Below are positions 26,345-35,729 of a stretch of 64,000 nucleotides of DNA, one piece after another; position 1 is the first letter of the stretch; each line of letters begins with the position of its first letter. The stretch spans positions 62,001 through 126,000 of the forward strand of contig NZ_VTTO01000007.1 of assembly GCF_008364825.1 (NCBI RefSeq), read 5' to 3'. The notes beneath the pieces were generated by a model that did not search any database, was not told the origin of the DNA, and saw only the letters and a list, made by a program, of their open reading frames with translations. A program made the translations under genes and the position numbers. The stretch is from Azospirillum sp. B21. Lineage in GTDB: Bacteria; Pseudomonadota; Alphaproteobacteria; Azospirillales; Azospirillaceae.

Positions 26345-27706
26345 ATGAGCGAACAGATCATTGCCGACGCCGCCACCGTGCAGTCGGCGGAGCCGGTCGG
26401 CAGGGCCGGCGGCATCAGCAAGGCGGCGGTCACGGTAAGCAAGGCCATCGGCCGCTACCGCTGGACCATCTGCGCCCTGCTCTTCTTCTCGACCACCATC
26501 AACTACATGGACCGTCAGGTCCTGGGCCTCTTGAAGTCCACGCTGATGGGCGACATGGGCTGGACCGAGTCCGACTATGGCGACATCGTCGCCGCCTTCT
26601 CGCTGGCCTATGCCTTCGGCTACATCGGCTGCGGCCGGCTGATGGACAAGGTCGGCATCCGCATCGGCCTGCCGGCCGCCGTAGCCGGCTGGAGCTTCTT
26701 CGCCTGCATCCACGCCTTCATGGGCAGCGTCTTCGGCTTCAAGGTGGCGCGCGCCGGCCTGGGTCTGACCGAGGGCGGCAACTTCCCGGCCTCGATCAAG
26801 GCGGTGTCGGAGTGGTTCCCAGCCAAGGAGCGCGCGCTTGCCACCGGCATCTTCAATGCGGGATCCAACGTCGGCGCGGTCGTGGCGCCGATCCTGGTGC
26901 CGATCCTGCTGGTCGCCTTCGGCTGGCAGGCGGCGTTCCTGGTCACCGGCGGCATCGGCTTCTTCTGGGTCATCGCCTGGCTGCTGATCTACCGCAAGCC
27001 GGAAGAGCATCCGAAGCTGACGGCCGAGGAGTTGGCCTATATCCGCAGCGATCCCGTGCTGCCGCAGGAAAACATCCCCTGGATCAAACTGCTGAGCTAC
27101 CGCGGCACCTGGGCGAACATCGTCGGCACCTGCTTCTCGGCTCCGGTCTGGTGGTTCTATCTGAACTGGGTCCCGGGCTTCCTGAACAAGCAGTATGGCG
27201 TCAACCTGTTCGGGGCGATGCTGCCGCTGATCATCATCTACACCATGGCCGATTTCGGCAGCGTCGGCGGCGGCTGGTTCTCCTCCCACCTGATCAAGCG
27301 CGGCATGAAGCCGCTGCGCGCCCGCAAGCTGACCTTCCTGGTCTGCGGCCTGTGCGTGCTGCCGGTGTTCTTCGCCTCCACCGTGTCCAACATGTGGCTG
27401 GCCGTGCTGCTGATCGGCATCGCCGCCTCCGCCCACCAGGGCTATTCCGCCAACGTCTACACCATCGTGTCCGACACCATGCCGCGCAACGCGGTCGGCT
27501 CGGTGGTCGGCATCGGCGGCTTCTGCGCCTACTTCGTCGGCATGTTCGTGTCGATGGGCGTCGGCCGCCTGCTGGACGCCACCAACGGCAACTATCAGGT
27601 GCTGTTCGGCATCGCCTCCGTCCTCTACCTCGTCGGTCTGGCGATCATGCACTTCGTGCTGCCGAAGACCGGGTCGGGCCGCACCCCGGCCGGCATCGAG
27701 GTCTGA
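26345..27706 (+). CDS. exuT: Hexuronate transporter, MFS (ExuT family)
   Basis: 453 residues from ATG 26345. Twelve membrane helices; the ACS-family signatures are clear (TTINYMDRQVLGLLK, GLGLTEGGNFPASIKAVSEWFP, FNAGSNVGAVVAP, VWWFYLNWVPGFL). This family takes up galacturonate and glucuronate by proton symport. The genes that follow, uxuB and uxuA, act on glucuronate-derived fructuronate and mannonate, supporting the assignment. No uxaC isomerase is in the window, so the pathway must be completed elsewhere in the genome. Confidence 0.88.
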   Translation: MSEQIIADAATVQSAEPVGRAGGISKAAVTVSKAIGRYRWTICALLFFSTTINYMDRQVLGLLKSTLMGDMGWTESDYGDIVAAFSLAYAFGYIGCGRLMDKVGIRIGLPAAVAGWSFFACIHAFMGSVFGFKVARAGLGLTEGGNFPASIKAVSEWFPAKERALATGIFNAGSNVGAVVAPILVPILLVAFGWQAAFLVTGGIGFFWVIAWLLIYRKPEEHPKLTAEELAYIRSDPVLPQENIPWIKLLSYRGTWANIVGTCFSAPVWWFYLNWVPGFLNKQYGVNLFGAMLPLIIIYTMADFGSVGGGWFSSHLIKRGMKPLRARKLTFLVCGLCVLPVFFASTVSNMWLAVLLIGIAASAHQGYSANVYTIVSDTMPRNAVGSVVGIGGFCAYFVGMFVSMGVGRLLDATNGNYQVLFGIASVLYLVGLAIMHFVLPKTGSGRTPAGIEV

Positions 27707-27721
27707 AACTTTCGCCCTACG

Positions 27722-27744
27722 CTCCGGGGCACCCCGCCCCGGAG
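27722..27744 (+). terminator. Hairpin after exuT
   Basis: Arms CTCCGGGGC (27722-27730) and GCCCCGGAG (27736-27744) with a 5-base loop, then TCCTTCC. It begins 15 bases past the stop. The weak T-content makes it a partial terminator or attenuator between exuT and uxuB. Confidence 0.5.
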
Positions 27745-27855
27745 TCCTTCCGAACCATCCAAGCCTGACCGAATGACGGTGCACCGGCCCCCCGCGACAC
27801 TCCGCGACAGCGGAAAAAGGGTGACCGCAGCGACCGCCGCGAACCGGAGCCCATC

Positions 27856-29379
27856 ATGCCCGACGCGAACACCGCCCTGCTGGCGGCCCGTCCTTCCCAA
27901 ACGCGCCTTTCAACCGAAACCCTCCGCCGCCTGCCGGAAGCGGTCGAACGCCCCGCCTACGACCGCGCGGCGGTGACGCCCGGCATCGTCCATATCGGCC
28001 TCGGCGCCTTCTGCCGCGCCCATCTCGCCACCTACACCGACGACGTGCTGGCGACCGGCGACAAGGATTGGGGCATCGTCGGCGTCGACCCGCTGTCGCC
28101 GGCCATCCGCGACGCGCTGAAGCCGCAGGACTGCCTCTACACTCTGCTGGTGCGCGAGGAGAACCGCGACCGCCTGCGCGTGGTCGGCTCCTTCCTCGAC
28201 GCCATGGTCACCGCCGACCAGCTGGAGCAGGTGCTGGCCCTGACCGCAAAGCCGGAGATCCGCATCGTCACCCTGACGGTCACGGAGAAGGGCTATTGCC
28301 AGGATGCCGCCACCGGCTCGCTGGACGAGGCTCATCCGCTGATCCGCGCCGACCTTGCCGATCCCGCCGCCCCGCGCAGCGTCCCCGGCCTGCTGTGCGA
28401 AGCCATCCGCCGCCGCCGTGCCGCCGGAGTGGCGCCCTTCACCGTGCTGGTCTGCGACAACCTCGCCCAGAACGGCATCAAGGTTAAGGGCATCGTCGTC
28501 CGCTATGCCGAACTGCGCGACCCGGAGCTTGCCGCCTATATCGCGGAGCAGGTCAGCTTCCCCTGCACCATGGTCGACCGCATCACGCCGGCCACCCAGG
28601 ACGCCGACCGCGCCACGGTGGACGCGGCGCTGGGCTGCGCCGACGCCTGGCCGGTGGTGACGGAGCCGTTCAAGCAGTGGGTGATCGAGGACCGCTTCCC
28701 GCTCGGCCGCCCGGCCTGGGAAAAGGCCGGCGCCATCCTGGTCGACGACGTTCACCCGTTCGAGCTGATGAAGCTGCGCTGCCTGAACGGCGCCCATTCG
28801 CTGCTGGCCTACCTGTCGGTAATCGCCGGGATCGAGACCATCGCCGACGCCATGGCCGACCCGCAGCTGCCCGCCGTGATGCGCCGGCTGTGGGCGTCCG
28901 ACCTGATCCCCACCCTGCCGCCGGTGCCCGGAACCGACATCCCCGCCTACACCGCCGCGCTGGAGGCGCGCTTCCGCAACCCCGGCATCCGCCACCGCAC
29001 CATCCAGATCTCTTCCGACGGGTCGCAGAAGCTGCCGCCGCGCCTGCTGGAGCCGGCCCGCGAGCTGTTCGCCGCCGGCAATGCACCGAGGGTGATCCCG
29101 CTGGCCGTCGCCGCCTGGATGCGCTTCCTGCTGGAAAAGGACGAGGCCGGCAACGTCTACACCGTCGCCGACCCGATGGCGGCGGCGCTGACCCGCATCG
29201 CCCGCGTCCATGCCGGTGATGCCGGCGCGCTGGCGGCGGCCCTGTTCGCCGTCGAGGACATCTTCGCCCCGGAGCTGGTCGCCGAGGCCGGCTTCCGCGA
29301 CGCGGTGGTCCGCCATCTCGACAGCCTGATGACCGTCGGTGTCCGCAAAACGCTGGCCGCCTTCCTCGCCACCCCGTGA
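27856..29379 (+). CDS. uxuB: D-fructuronate reductase / mannonate oxidoreductase
   Basis: 507 residues, slightly longer than E. coli UxuB (486). Mannitol dehydrogenase superfamily: Rossmann start IVHIGLGAFCRAH, DWGIVGVDPLS, the dehydrogenase middle LVCDNLAQNG, and the catalytic C-terminal region KLRCLNGAHSLLAYLS with the family Lys and Asn-x-x-His. It reduces D-fructuronate to D-mannonate with NADH. The next gene makes the dehydratase for its product. Other polyol dehydrogenases of the superfamily are an alternative, but the neighbours argue for UxuB. Confidence 0.88.
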   Translation: MPDANTALLAARPSQTRLSTETLRRLPEAVERPAYDRAAVTPGIVHIGLGAFCRAHLATYTDDVLATGDKDWGIVGVDPLSPAIRDALKPQDCLYTLLVREENRDRLRVVGSFLDAMVTADQLEQVLALTAKPEIRIVTLTVTEKGYCQDAATGSLDEAHPLIRADLADPAAPRSVPGLLCEAIRRRRAAGVAPFTVLVCDNLAQNGIKVKGIVVRYAELRDPELAAYIAEQVSFPCTMVDRITPATQDADRATVDAALGCADAWPVVTEPFKQWVIEDRFPLGRPAWEKAGAILVDDVHPFELMKLRCLNGAHSLLAYLSVIAGIETIADAMADPQLPAVMRRLWASDLIPTLPPVPGTDIPAYTAALEARFRNPGIRHRTIQISSDGSQKLPPRLLEPARELFAAGNAPRVIPLAVAAWMRFLLEKDEAGNVYTVADPMAAALTRIARVHAGDAGALAAALFAVEDIFAPELVAEAGFRDAVVRHLDSLMTVGVRKTLAAFLATP

Positions 29380-29434
29380 ATCGCGGCGGTCACGACCGCT
29401 GCAAGCAAACCCGCTTTCTTGAAAGGACCATATC

Positions 29435-30625
29435 ATGCAGGAAACCTGGCGCTGGTTCGGCCCGGACGATCCCGTCACCCTGGAGAAGGCCCGTCAGGCC
29501 GGTGCCACTGGCATCGTCACGGCGCTGCACCACATGAACCAGGGCAGCGTCTGGACCACCGAAGAGATCATGAAGCGCCACGCCATGGTCGAGGCCGCCG
29601 GCCTGACCTGGTCGGTGGTGGAGAGCATCGGGGTGGGCGAGGAGATCAAGACCCGCACCGGCGATTTCCGCACCAAGATCGACAATTACAAGCAGTCGAT
29701 CCGCAATGTGGCCCGCGCCGGCATCCCGGTGATCTGCTACAACTTCATGGTCATCACCGACTGGAGCCGGACCAACCTGATGCACCGGCTGCCGAACGGC
29801 GGCTATGCCCTGCGCTACGACAGCGTCGATTTCGCCGCCTACGACCTGTTCGTGCTGAAGCGCCGCAACGCCGAGGCCAGCTACGATCCCGCCCACGTCG
29901 CCGCCGCCAAGGCGCGCTTCGAGGCGATGGCCGTGGAGCAGGTGGCCGAGCTGGAGCGCAACCTGATCGACTGGCTGCCCGCCCGCGACTTCGCCTATGA
30001 CCGCGACAGCTTCCGCGGCATGCTGGAGCTGTACCAGGAAATCGGTGTCGAGGATCTGCGCGCCAATCTGGTCGAGTTCCTGCGCGAGATCACGCCGGTG
30101 GCGGAAGAGGAAGGGGTGCGGCTGTGCATCCACCCCGATGACCCGTCCTTCCCCATCTTCGGCCTGCCGCGCGTAATGTCCACCGCCGACGACGTGCGGG
30201 CGATGTTCAACGCGGTGCCGCAGGAAGCCTGCGGGCTGACCCTGTGCACGGGGTCCTTCGGGTCCAACCCGAAGAACGATCTGGTGGCGATGGCGAAGGA
30301 GTTTGCGCCACGCATCCACTTCGTCCATCTGCGCAACACCACGCACGAGCCGGACGGGTCCTTCTACGAGGCCGACCATCTCGGCGGCGACACCGACCTG
30401 ATCGGCGTGGCCGCGGCGCTGATCGACGAGGAGGCCCGCCGCCGGCAGGCCGGCCGCGCCGACGCCCAGATCCCGATGCGCCCCGACCACGGCCATCTGC
30501 TGGGCGACGACATCGGCCAGACGATGAACCCCGGCTACTCTTTCGTCGGCCGGCTGAAGGGCCTCGCAGAGCTGCGGGGCGTGATGCGGACCATCGAGGC
30601 CTTCCGCGAGAAGCGGGTGGCGTGA
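29435..30625 (+). CDS. uxuA: Mannonate dehydratase
   Basis: 396 residues, matching UxuA length (394 in E. coli). Start [26 protein letters not shown] and the metal-binding and catalytic stretches [37 protein letters not shown] and [12 protein letters not shown] are all typical. It dehydrates D-mannonate to 2-keto-3-deoxygluconate, which enters the Entner-Doudoroff route. A GAAAGG ribosome site precedes the ATG. Last gene of the exuT-uxuB-uxuA group. Confidence 0.94.
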   Translation: MQETWRWFGPDDPVTLEKARQAGATGIVTALHHMNQGSVWTTEEIMKRHAMVEAAGLTWSVVESIGVGEEIKTRTGDFRTKIDNYKQSIRNVARAGIPVICYNFMVITDWSRTNLMHRLPNGGYALRYDSVDFAAYDLFVLKRRNAEASYDPAHVAAAKARFEAMAVEQVAELERNLIDWLPARDFAYDRDSFRGMLELYQEIGVEDLRANLVEFLREITPVAEEEGVRLCIHPDDPSFPIFGLPRVMSTADDVRAMFNAVPQEACGLTLCTGSFGSNPKNDLVAMAKEFAPRIHFVHLRNTTHEPDGSFYEADHLGGDTDLIGVAAALIDEEARRRQAGRADAQIPMRPDHGHLLGDDIGQTMNPGYSFVGRLKGLAELRGVMRTIEAFREKRVA

Positions 30626-30651
30626 CGGCGGGCGTGACGGTGGCGGGGGCT

Positions 30652-30670
30652 CTCTCCAGTGCGGGGAGAG
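30652..30670. terminator. Hairpin between convergent uxuA and the GGDEF gene
   Basis: Arms CTCTCC (30652-30657) and GGAGAG (30665-30670), extendable with flanking G/C pairs, lying in the 67-base gap between the two convergent genes. It could serve both directions. There is no T-run. Confidence 0.4.
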
Positions 30671-30692
30671 GGGCCCCGTCGCCGAGCGCGCG

Positions 30693-33302
30693 TCAGGGAC
30701 GACCCTCGCCGTCCGCCGGGCAGATGGCCGCCGGGCAAAGCGGCCCGCTCCCCGCAGCGGTCAGGGTCAGGTCGAAAGACTCGGCGGGAACCGGATGGCC
30801 GAGATAGCGGCCCTGGGCATAGACGCAGCGCACCTCACCGGCCAATGCCTGCTGTTCCCCCGTCTCGATTCCTTCCGCGATCACCGTCAGGTTCATGCTG
30901 CGGGCCAACGCCACGATGGCGCGCCCCATCTCCTGGTTGCCCGGGTTCCGCGCCATGTCCTGCAGAATCGCCTGATCGATCTTCAGGAACTCCACCGGCA
31001 GCCGCCGCAGATGGCCCAGCGACGCATAGCCGGTGCCGAAGCCGCTGATGGAGAAGGCGACCCCCAGCGTCCGCAACGTCTGCATCGTCCGCGTCGTCTC
31101 ATCCGACGGCGACAGCATGGCGGCTTCAGGCAGTTCCAGGATCAGCCGGTCGGGCGGGACGCCATGGCGGGCGAGGCAGCCGGCGACCTGCTCCTCGAAG
31201 CCGAAATGGCGGAGCTGCAGGGAGGACACCGGAACGGTCAGACGCAGGCCGGCGGCGTCACGGTCGCGCCAGTCCGCCAGCTGCCGGCAGGCGGCATCCA
31301 GCAGCCAGCCGCCGACCGCCACGATCAGTCCGTTGGCCTCGGCAAGATGCAGGAATTGATCGGCGGAAAGCAGGCCACGGTCGGGATGGTTCCAACGCAC
31401 CTCCGCCTCGGCACCCGCCAGCAGGCCGCTGGCGACATCCACCACCGGCTGGAGGAACAGCGCAAGCTGGCCCTTCGCCACCGCCTCGTGCAGTTCGTTC
31501 TCCAGTTGCAGATGCGCCAGGGCGTCGGCGTCCATCGCCGGGTCGTAGAAGGTCCAGTTGGCGGTGCCCAGGCGCTTGGCATGGTACATCGCGACGTCGG
31601 CGTTCTTCACCAGAAGCTCGGGGTCGGTCCCCTGGTCGGGGGCGAAGGTGACGCCGATGCTGGCGGAGATGTGCAGGGTCTGGCCGGCGATGTGGAACGG
31701 CTCCGACAGGCAGTCCAGCAGGCGGCGGGCCACCCGCTCGGCATCCTCGCGGTCGCCGATGTCGGACAGGATCACCGTGAACTCGTCGCCGCCGATCCGG
31801 GCGATGGTTTCGGAATCGCGCAGGCAGCCGGCCATCCGCTGCGCCGCCTCGCGCAGCAGGACGTCGCCGGTCTGGTGGCCCAGCGTATCGTTGACCCATT
31901 TGAAGCGGTTCAGGTCGATGAACAGCAGGGCCATCCGGTTGCGCAACCGCAACGCCCGCCGCAGCGCCTGCCGCAGCCGGTCGTAGAACAGCGGCCGGTT
32001 GGGAAGTCCGGTCAACGCGTCGTAATTGGCCTGGTGCCGGATGGTCTCCTCCGCGCGGCGGCGGGCGGTGACGTCCTGGATGGCGGTGATCAGGCCCAGC
32101 ACGAGGCCGTCGGAATCGTGGAACGGCTCCCCCACCTCCTGAAGGTCGAGATGTCCGTCTCCTGAGCGGGTGATGCGGTATTCGATGTCGAAGCGGCTGT
32201 TCTCCGCCCAGGCGCGGCGGTAGGCCTCCTGCACCTCCATACGGTGTTCCGGCTTCACCCGTTCGAGATAGAGGCCGATGGTGAGCAGGCCGGACTCGCC
32301 GGGCAGGCCAATCAGGTCGCGGAAATTGGCGGAGACCTCCAGCCGTTCCTCCGGCAGGTGGACCGTGTAGGCCAGCCGGGCGACGCGCTGCGCCTGGGCC
32401 AGCCGCGCCTCGCTGAGGCGCAGCGGCTCCTGCCGCTTCAGCCGGTGCAGCACGCGTTGGAACAGGAAGAGCAACGCCATCAAGGCCAGCGCGAAGCCGG
32501 CGGCATAGGGCGCGATCCGGCGGACCAGCGTGCCCCCGGGCTGTTCCGGCTTCCAGGTCAGGATACCGACCGGCTGGTCGGCGATGGCCTCCAGCGGCAG
32601 GCTGGCCAGGACCGGAAGAGCCGGGGTATCGATCGGGACCACACGCAACCCGGCGATCCGCCGCGACTCGGCAAGCTTCGCCAACTCGCCTTCCAGGGTG
32701 GTCAGGAACACCTGGACCGGCTGTTGCGGGTCGGGCGGCAGGGCGGCGCGTCCCTCCTCATACTCGATCACGCGGGCGCCGAAGACGAAGGGCGTCTGCC
32801 CGATATGAACGATGCCGCTGACCGGCCGGCCGGCGGTCCGCGCCGCCGCCAGCACCGGCAGCAAATCCGCAGCCTCCCGGGCGGCCGCGTCCAGATCGCC
32901 GCGCAGGGCGCCGTCCTTCGACGCATAGATCAGCCCGTCGCGGCCGTTCCAGGCATAGGAGCGGTCCAGCCCCCACAGGCGTTCCGCATAGGGACCGACG
33001 TTGGCATTGGCCCAGACGCCATCGAACGCGACCACCAGATGGTCGACGGCGTCGTTCCACAGGCTGTATTCCTCGGCCTTCTTCCCCATCGCGGCGCCCA
33101 GATCGGCCACCGCATCGACGATCTCCGCCTTCGTCCGCTCCGCCATTGCCGTGTCGATGCGCCGTGCCGTCTCCAGCGCCATGAACATCACGAATGCGAT
33201 GGTCAGCACAACCATGGCGGCAAAAAGCAGGCCGGCCATATTGAGTCGGCGAGCATCGCCCGTAGCCCGATCGAAGATTTCTGGAGTGCGGGGAGAGATC
33301 AT
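30693..33302 (-). CDS. Membrane diguanylate cyclase with PAS domain and degenerate EAL domain
   Basis: 869 residues from ATG 33302; a GTG at 33344 is possible but abuts its Shine-Dalgarno-like GGAAGGA with no spacing. Membrane helix (about 20-45), CHASE4-like periplasmic sensor (KKAEEYSLWNDAVDHLV), second helix (about 270-290), PAS (about 300-425), GGDEF domain (DALTGLPNRP, intact IGGDEFT) and EAL-type domain (about 610-845). In the last, key residues are changed: EAL is EAE (GAEAEVRW), the metal-binding Asn of VNLS is Pro (VPVSS), and DDFGTG is SGFGTG. So it should make c-di-GMP and not degrade it. Likely input to curli or motility control. Confidence 0.88.
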   Translation of the reverse strand: MISPRTPEIFDRATGDARRLNMAGLLFAAMVVLTIAFVMFMALETARRIDTAMAERTKAEIVDAVADLGAAMGKKAEEYSLWNDAVDHLVVAFDGVWANANVGPYAERLWGLDRSYAWNGRDGLIYASKDGALRGDLDAAAREAADLLPVLAAARTAGRPVSGIVHIGQTPFVFGARVIEYEEGRAALPPDPQQPVQVFLTTLEGELAKLAESRRIAGLRVVPIDTPALPVLASLPLEAIADQPVGILTWKPEQPGGTLVRRIAPYAAGFALALMALLFLFQRVLHRLKRQEPLRLSEARLAQAQRVARLAYTVHLPEERLEVSANFRDLIGLPGESGLLTIGLYLERVKPEHRMEVQEAYRRAWAENSRFDIEYRITRSGDGHLDLQEVGEPFHDSDGLVLGLITAIQDVTARRRAEETIRHQANYDALTGLPNRPLFYDRLRQALRRALRLRNRMALLFIDLNRFKWVNDTLGHQTGDVLLREAAQRMAGCLRDSETIARIGGDEFTVILSDIGDREDAERVARRLLDCLSEPFHIAGQTLHISASIGVTFAPDQGTDPELLVKNADVAMYHAKRLGTANWTFYDPAMDADALAHLQLENELHEAVAKGQLALFLQPVVDVASGLLAGAEAEVRWNHPDRGLLSADQFLHLAEANGLIVAVGGWLLDAACRQLADWRDRDAAGLRLTVPVSSLQLRHFGFEEQVAGCLARHGVPPDRLILELPEAAMLSPSDETTRTMQTLRTLGVAFSISGFGTGYASLGHLRRLPVEFLKIDQAILQDMARNPGNQEMGRAIVALARSMNLTVIAEGIETGEQQALAGEVRCVYAQGRYLGHPVPAESFDLTLTAAGSGPLCPAAICPADGEGRP

Positions 33303-33487
33303 CGCGAAAGTTACCGGTTTTCGAATATCACAATTATTGTGCACTCCTTCCCGTTAATTTTCCGCTTATGAGAACAGTTCGCAAGGTACGCAGATCAATC
33401 TTTTCGCGCAGTCCTCCTCCTGTTGCGCGATACCTTGCCTTTCGTCATAGATCTGAGCTTCGCAATCCGGTGCAACCCGTAGGGGCC

Positions 33488-34924
33488 TTAGAATGGCAAT
33501 GCCGGTGCGGGCGCCCCCTTCGGCCGGGCAGGGGCCGGCAGGCCGCAGGGCAGGAAGGCGCCGCGGCCGGGCGACGCCAGCAGGACGCCGTCGCGGCACA
33601 CCACGTCTCCGCGCGACAGCGTGATCACCGGCCAGCCGGTGACCTCGATGCCCTCATAGGGGGTGTAGTCGACATCGTGGTGCAGGATGCCGTTGGTGAT
33701 CGTCACCTTGCGCGCGGGATCCCAGATCGCGATGTCGGCGTCCGACCCGACGGCGATGGTACCCTTGCGCGGGTGCAGGCCATACATGCGGGCGGGGTTG
33801 GCGGCGGTCAGCTCGACGAACTTCGTCAGCTCCATGCGGCCTTTCATCACACCTTCGGAGAACAGCAGCGGCAGCCGGGTCTCCACCCCCGGAATGCCGT
33901 TGGGCACGCAGCGGAAGGGGGCCTTCTCGCCATTCACCTTCTTGCCACCCGCCCCGTCGAAGCGGAACGGCGCATGGTCGGAGGAGAAGATCTGGAAGGT
34001 GCCACCGGTCAGCCCGTCCCAGATCACCTTCTGGTTGGCGGCGTCGCGCGGCGGCGGGGAGCAGATGCATTTCGCTCCTTCGAATCCTTCCCCACCCAGG
34101 TCGTCGGCGGTCAGGAACAGGTATTGCGGGCAGGTCTCGGCATAGATGCGCAGGCCGCGCCCCTGGGCCCAGCGGATCTGCTCCACCGCGTCGGCGCCGG
34201 AGACATGGACGATCAGGATCGGCACGTCCACCAGCTCGGCCAGGGAGATGGCGCGGTGGGTCGCCTCGCGCTCCGCCACGCGGGGACGGGAGACGCCGTG
34301 GAAGAAGGGCGCGGTCTGGCCGGCGCGTTCCAGCTTCTCGGTCAGCCAGGCGATGCAGTCGGCATTCTCCGCATGCATCATCACCATGGCGCCCTCGGAC
34401 CGCGCGATGTCCAGCACCTCCAAAATCTGGCGGTCGTTCAGCTTCAGCGCGTCGTAGGTCATGTAGATCTTGAAGGAGGTGTAGCCGTCGCGGATCAGCG
34501 CCGGCAGCTCCTGCCCCAGGACCTGCTCGGTCGGGTCGGTGACGATCAGGTGGAAGGCATAATCGATCACCGGCTTGCCCGCGGCCCGGCGGTGATAATC
34601 CTCCACCGCGGCGCGCAGGGACTGGCCCTTCTGCTGGCAGGCGAAGGGCAGCACCGTGGTGGTGCCCCCGAATGCCGCGGAGCGGGTGCCCGACAGGAAA
34701 TCGTCGGCCATCACCGAAGAGTCGCCGGTCGGCTGGTCGAAATGGACATGGCTGTCGACCCCGCCCGGCAGGACCAGCAGCCCGCCGGCGTCCATCTCCT
34801 CCCGCCCAGCGGCGAGCCCGCTGCCGAGCGCCGCCACCGTGCCGTCCTTCACGCCGACATCGGCCTTGAACACGTCCGACGCGGTGGCGACCGTGCCGTT
34901 GCGGATGACCAGATCGAAGTCCAT
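33488..34924 (-). CDS. Dihydropyrimidinase / D-hydantoinase
   Basis: 478 residues, cyclic amidohydrolase family. Binuclear metal ligands are all present: HxH in GGVDSHVHFDQP, carboxylated Lys in TSFKIYMTYDAL, His in VMMHAENADC, His in ILIVHVSGADA, and Asp in FSSDHAPF. It opens six- or five-membered cyclic diamides (dihydrouracil, 5-substituted hydantoins). Last gene of a minus-strand operon with a NitT/TauT-type importer. No carbamoylase is present in the operon, so the N-carbamoyl product must be handled elsewhere or by the amidohydrolase at 35730. Confidence 0.92.
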   Translation of the reverse strand: MDFDLVIRNGTVATASDVFKADVGVKDGTVAALGSGLAAGREEMDAGGLLVLPGGVDSHVHFDQPTGDSSVMADDFLSGTRSAAFGGTTTVLPFACQQKGQSLRAAVEDYHRRAAGKPVIDYAFHLIVTDPTEQVLGQELPALIRDGYTSFKIYMTYDALKLNDRQILEVLDIARSEGAMVMMHAENADCIAWLTEKLERAGQTAPFFHGVSRPRVAEREATHRAISLAELVDVPILIVHVSGADAVEQIRWAQGRGLRIYAETCPQYLFLTADDLGGEGFEGAKCICSPPPRDAANQKVIWDGLTGGTFQIFSSDHAPFRFDGAGGKKVNGEKAPFRCVPNGIPGVETRLPLLFSEGVMKGRMELTKFVELTAANPARMYGLHPRKGTIAVGSDADIAIWDPARKVTITNGILHHDVDYTPYEGIEVTGWPVITLSRGDVVCRDGVLLASPGRGAFLPCGLPAPARPKGAPAPALPF

Positions 34925-34963
34925 GCTCCCCTCCCCTTCTTGGCGCGTCAGCTTCTTGGCACG

Positions 34964-35695
34964 TCAGCCGTGCAATTCCCGGAACAGGCTGCCCCAGCCC
35001 TGGACCCGGCGGGTGTCGACTCCGGTCATGCGCAGCGCCTTCCACAGCACGGTGGACACCGTGTCGTAGACGGGGATGCCCAGCGCCTTTTCCACCCGCT
35101 CCGCCACCGGGGCCCCGCGCATGTTGGTGCAGATGATGGCGATGGCCTCCGGCTTGGCCTCCGCCACCTCCAGACACATGCGCTCGATTTGCTCCTCGCT
35201 GATCTCGGAGAAGGAGAAGTTGCCGCGGTCGTTCAGGTGCCGTTCGGCCACCACCTCGAACCCGGCGGCGTTGTAATTGGCGACCATCGTCTGCTGGATC
35301 TCGTCCAGATAGGGGCTGACGATGGCGAAGCGCTTGCGCCCCGTCGTCTCCAGGATCTCGTTCAGCGCCAGCATGGAGGTGCAGGCGGGAATTCCCGTCT
35401 CATCCTCGATCGCCTTGCACAGCTTCACGTCGGCGTCGAAGCCGAGCCAGCCGGCCGAAGTGCCGTTCCAGCCGATCACGTTCAGCTGCGCATCGGCCAG
35501 CAGCCGGGCGGCATCCAGGAAGGGTGCGTCGGTGAACTGGTCGAGTGCCGCGGCGCGCAGCGAGATCTCCTTGACGGTGAAGCGGCCGAAATGGGCGCTC
35601 ACCTCCGGCAGGCCGCTCAGCATGGCGGCGGTCACCGGTTCGAGCACCGTGTTGGAGGACGGGGTCAGCATGCCCAGAAGAACGCGCTTGGTCAT
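34964..35695 (-). CDS. Arylmalonate decarboxylase / maleate isomerase-like protein (Asp/Glu racemase superfamily)
   Basis: 243 residues from ATG 35695 (MTKRVLLGMLTPSSNTV). The superfamily normally uses two active-site Cys. Here the first position is Gly (IGWNGTSAGW, Gly78-Thr79-Ser80) and the second is Cys189 (IICTNMRGAP). Bordetella arylmalonate decarboxylase has the same arrangement, Gly74-Thr-Ser with a single Cys188, so decarboxylation is more likely than racemisation or cis-trans isomerisation. The early PSSNTV motif also fits the AMDase/maleate isomerase group. Lies between hydantoinase and amidohydrolase genes. Confidence 0.8.
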   Translation of the reverse strand: MTKRVLLGMLTPSSNTVLEPVTAAMLSGLPEVSAHFGRFTVKEISLRAAALDQFTDAPFLDAARLLADAQLNVIGWNGTSAGWLGFDADVKLCKAIEDETGIPACTSMLALNEILETTGRKRFAIVSPYLDEIQQTMVANYNAAGFEVVAERHLNDRGNFSFSEISEEQIERMCLEVAEAKPEAIAIICTNMRGAPVAERVEKALGIPVYDTVSTVLWKALRMTGVDTRRVQGWGSLFRELHG

Positions 35696-35729
35696 CTCGG
35701 GGGACTCGTCTTTCTTTGAATGAGTGGGG

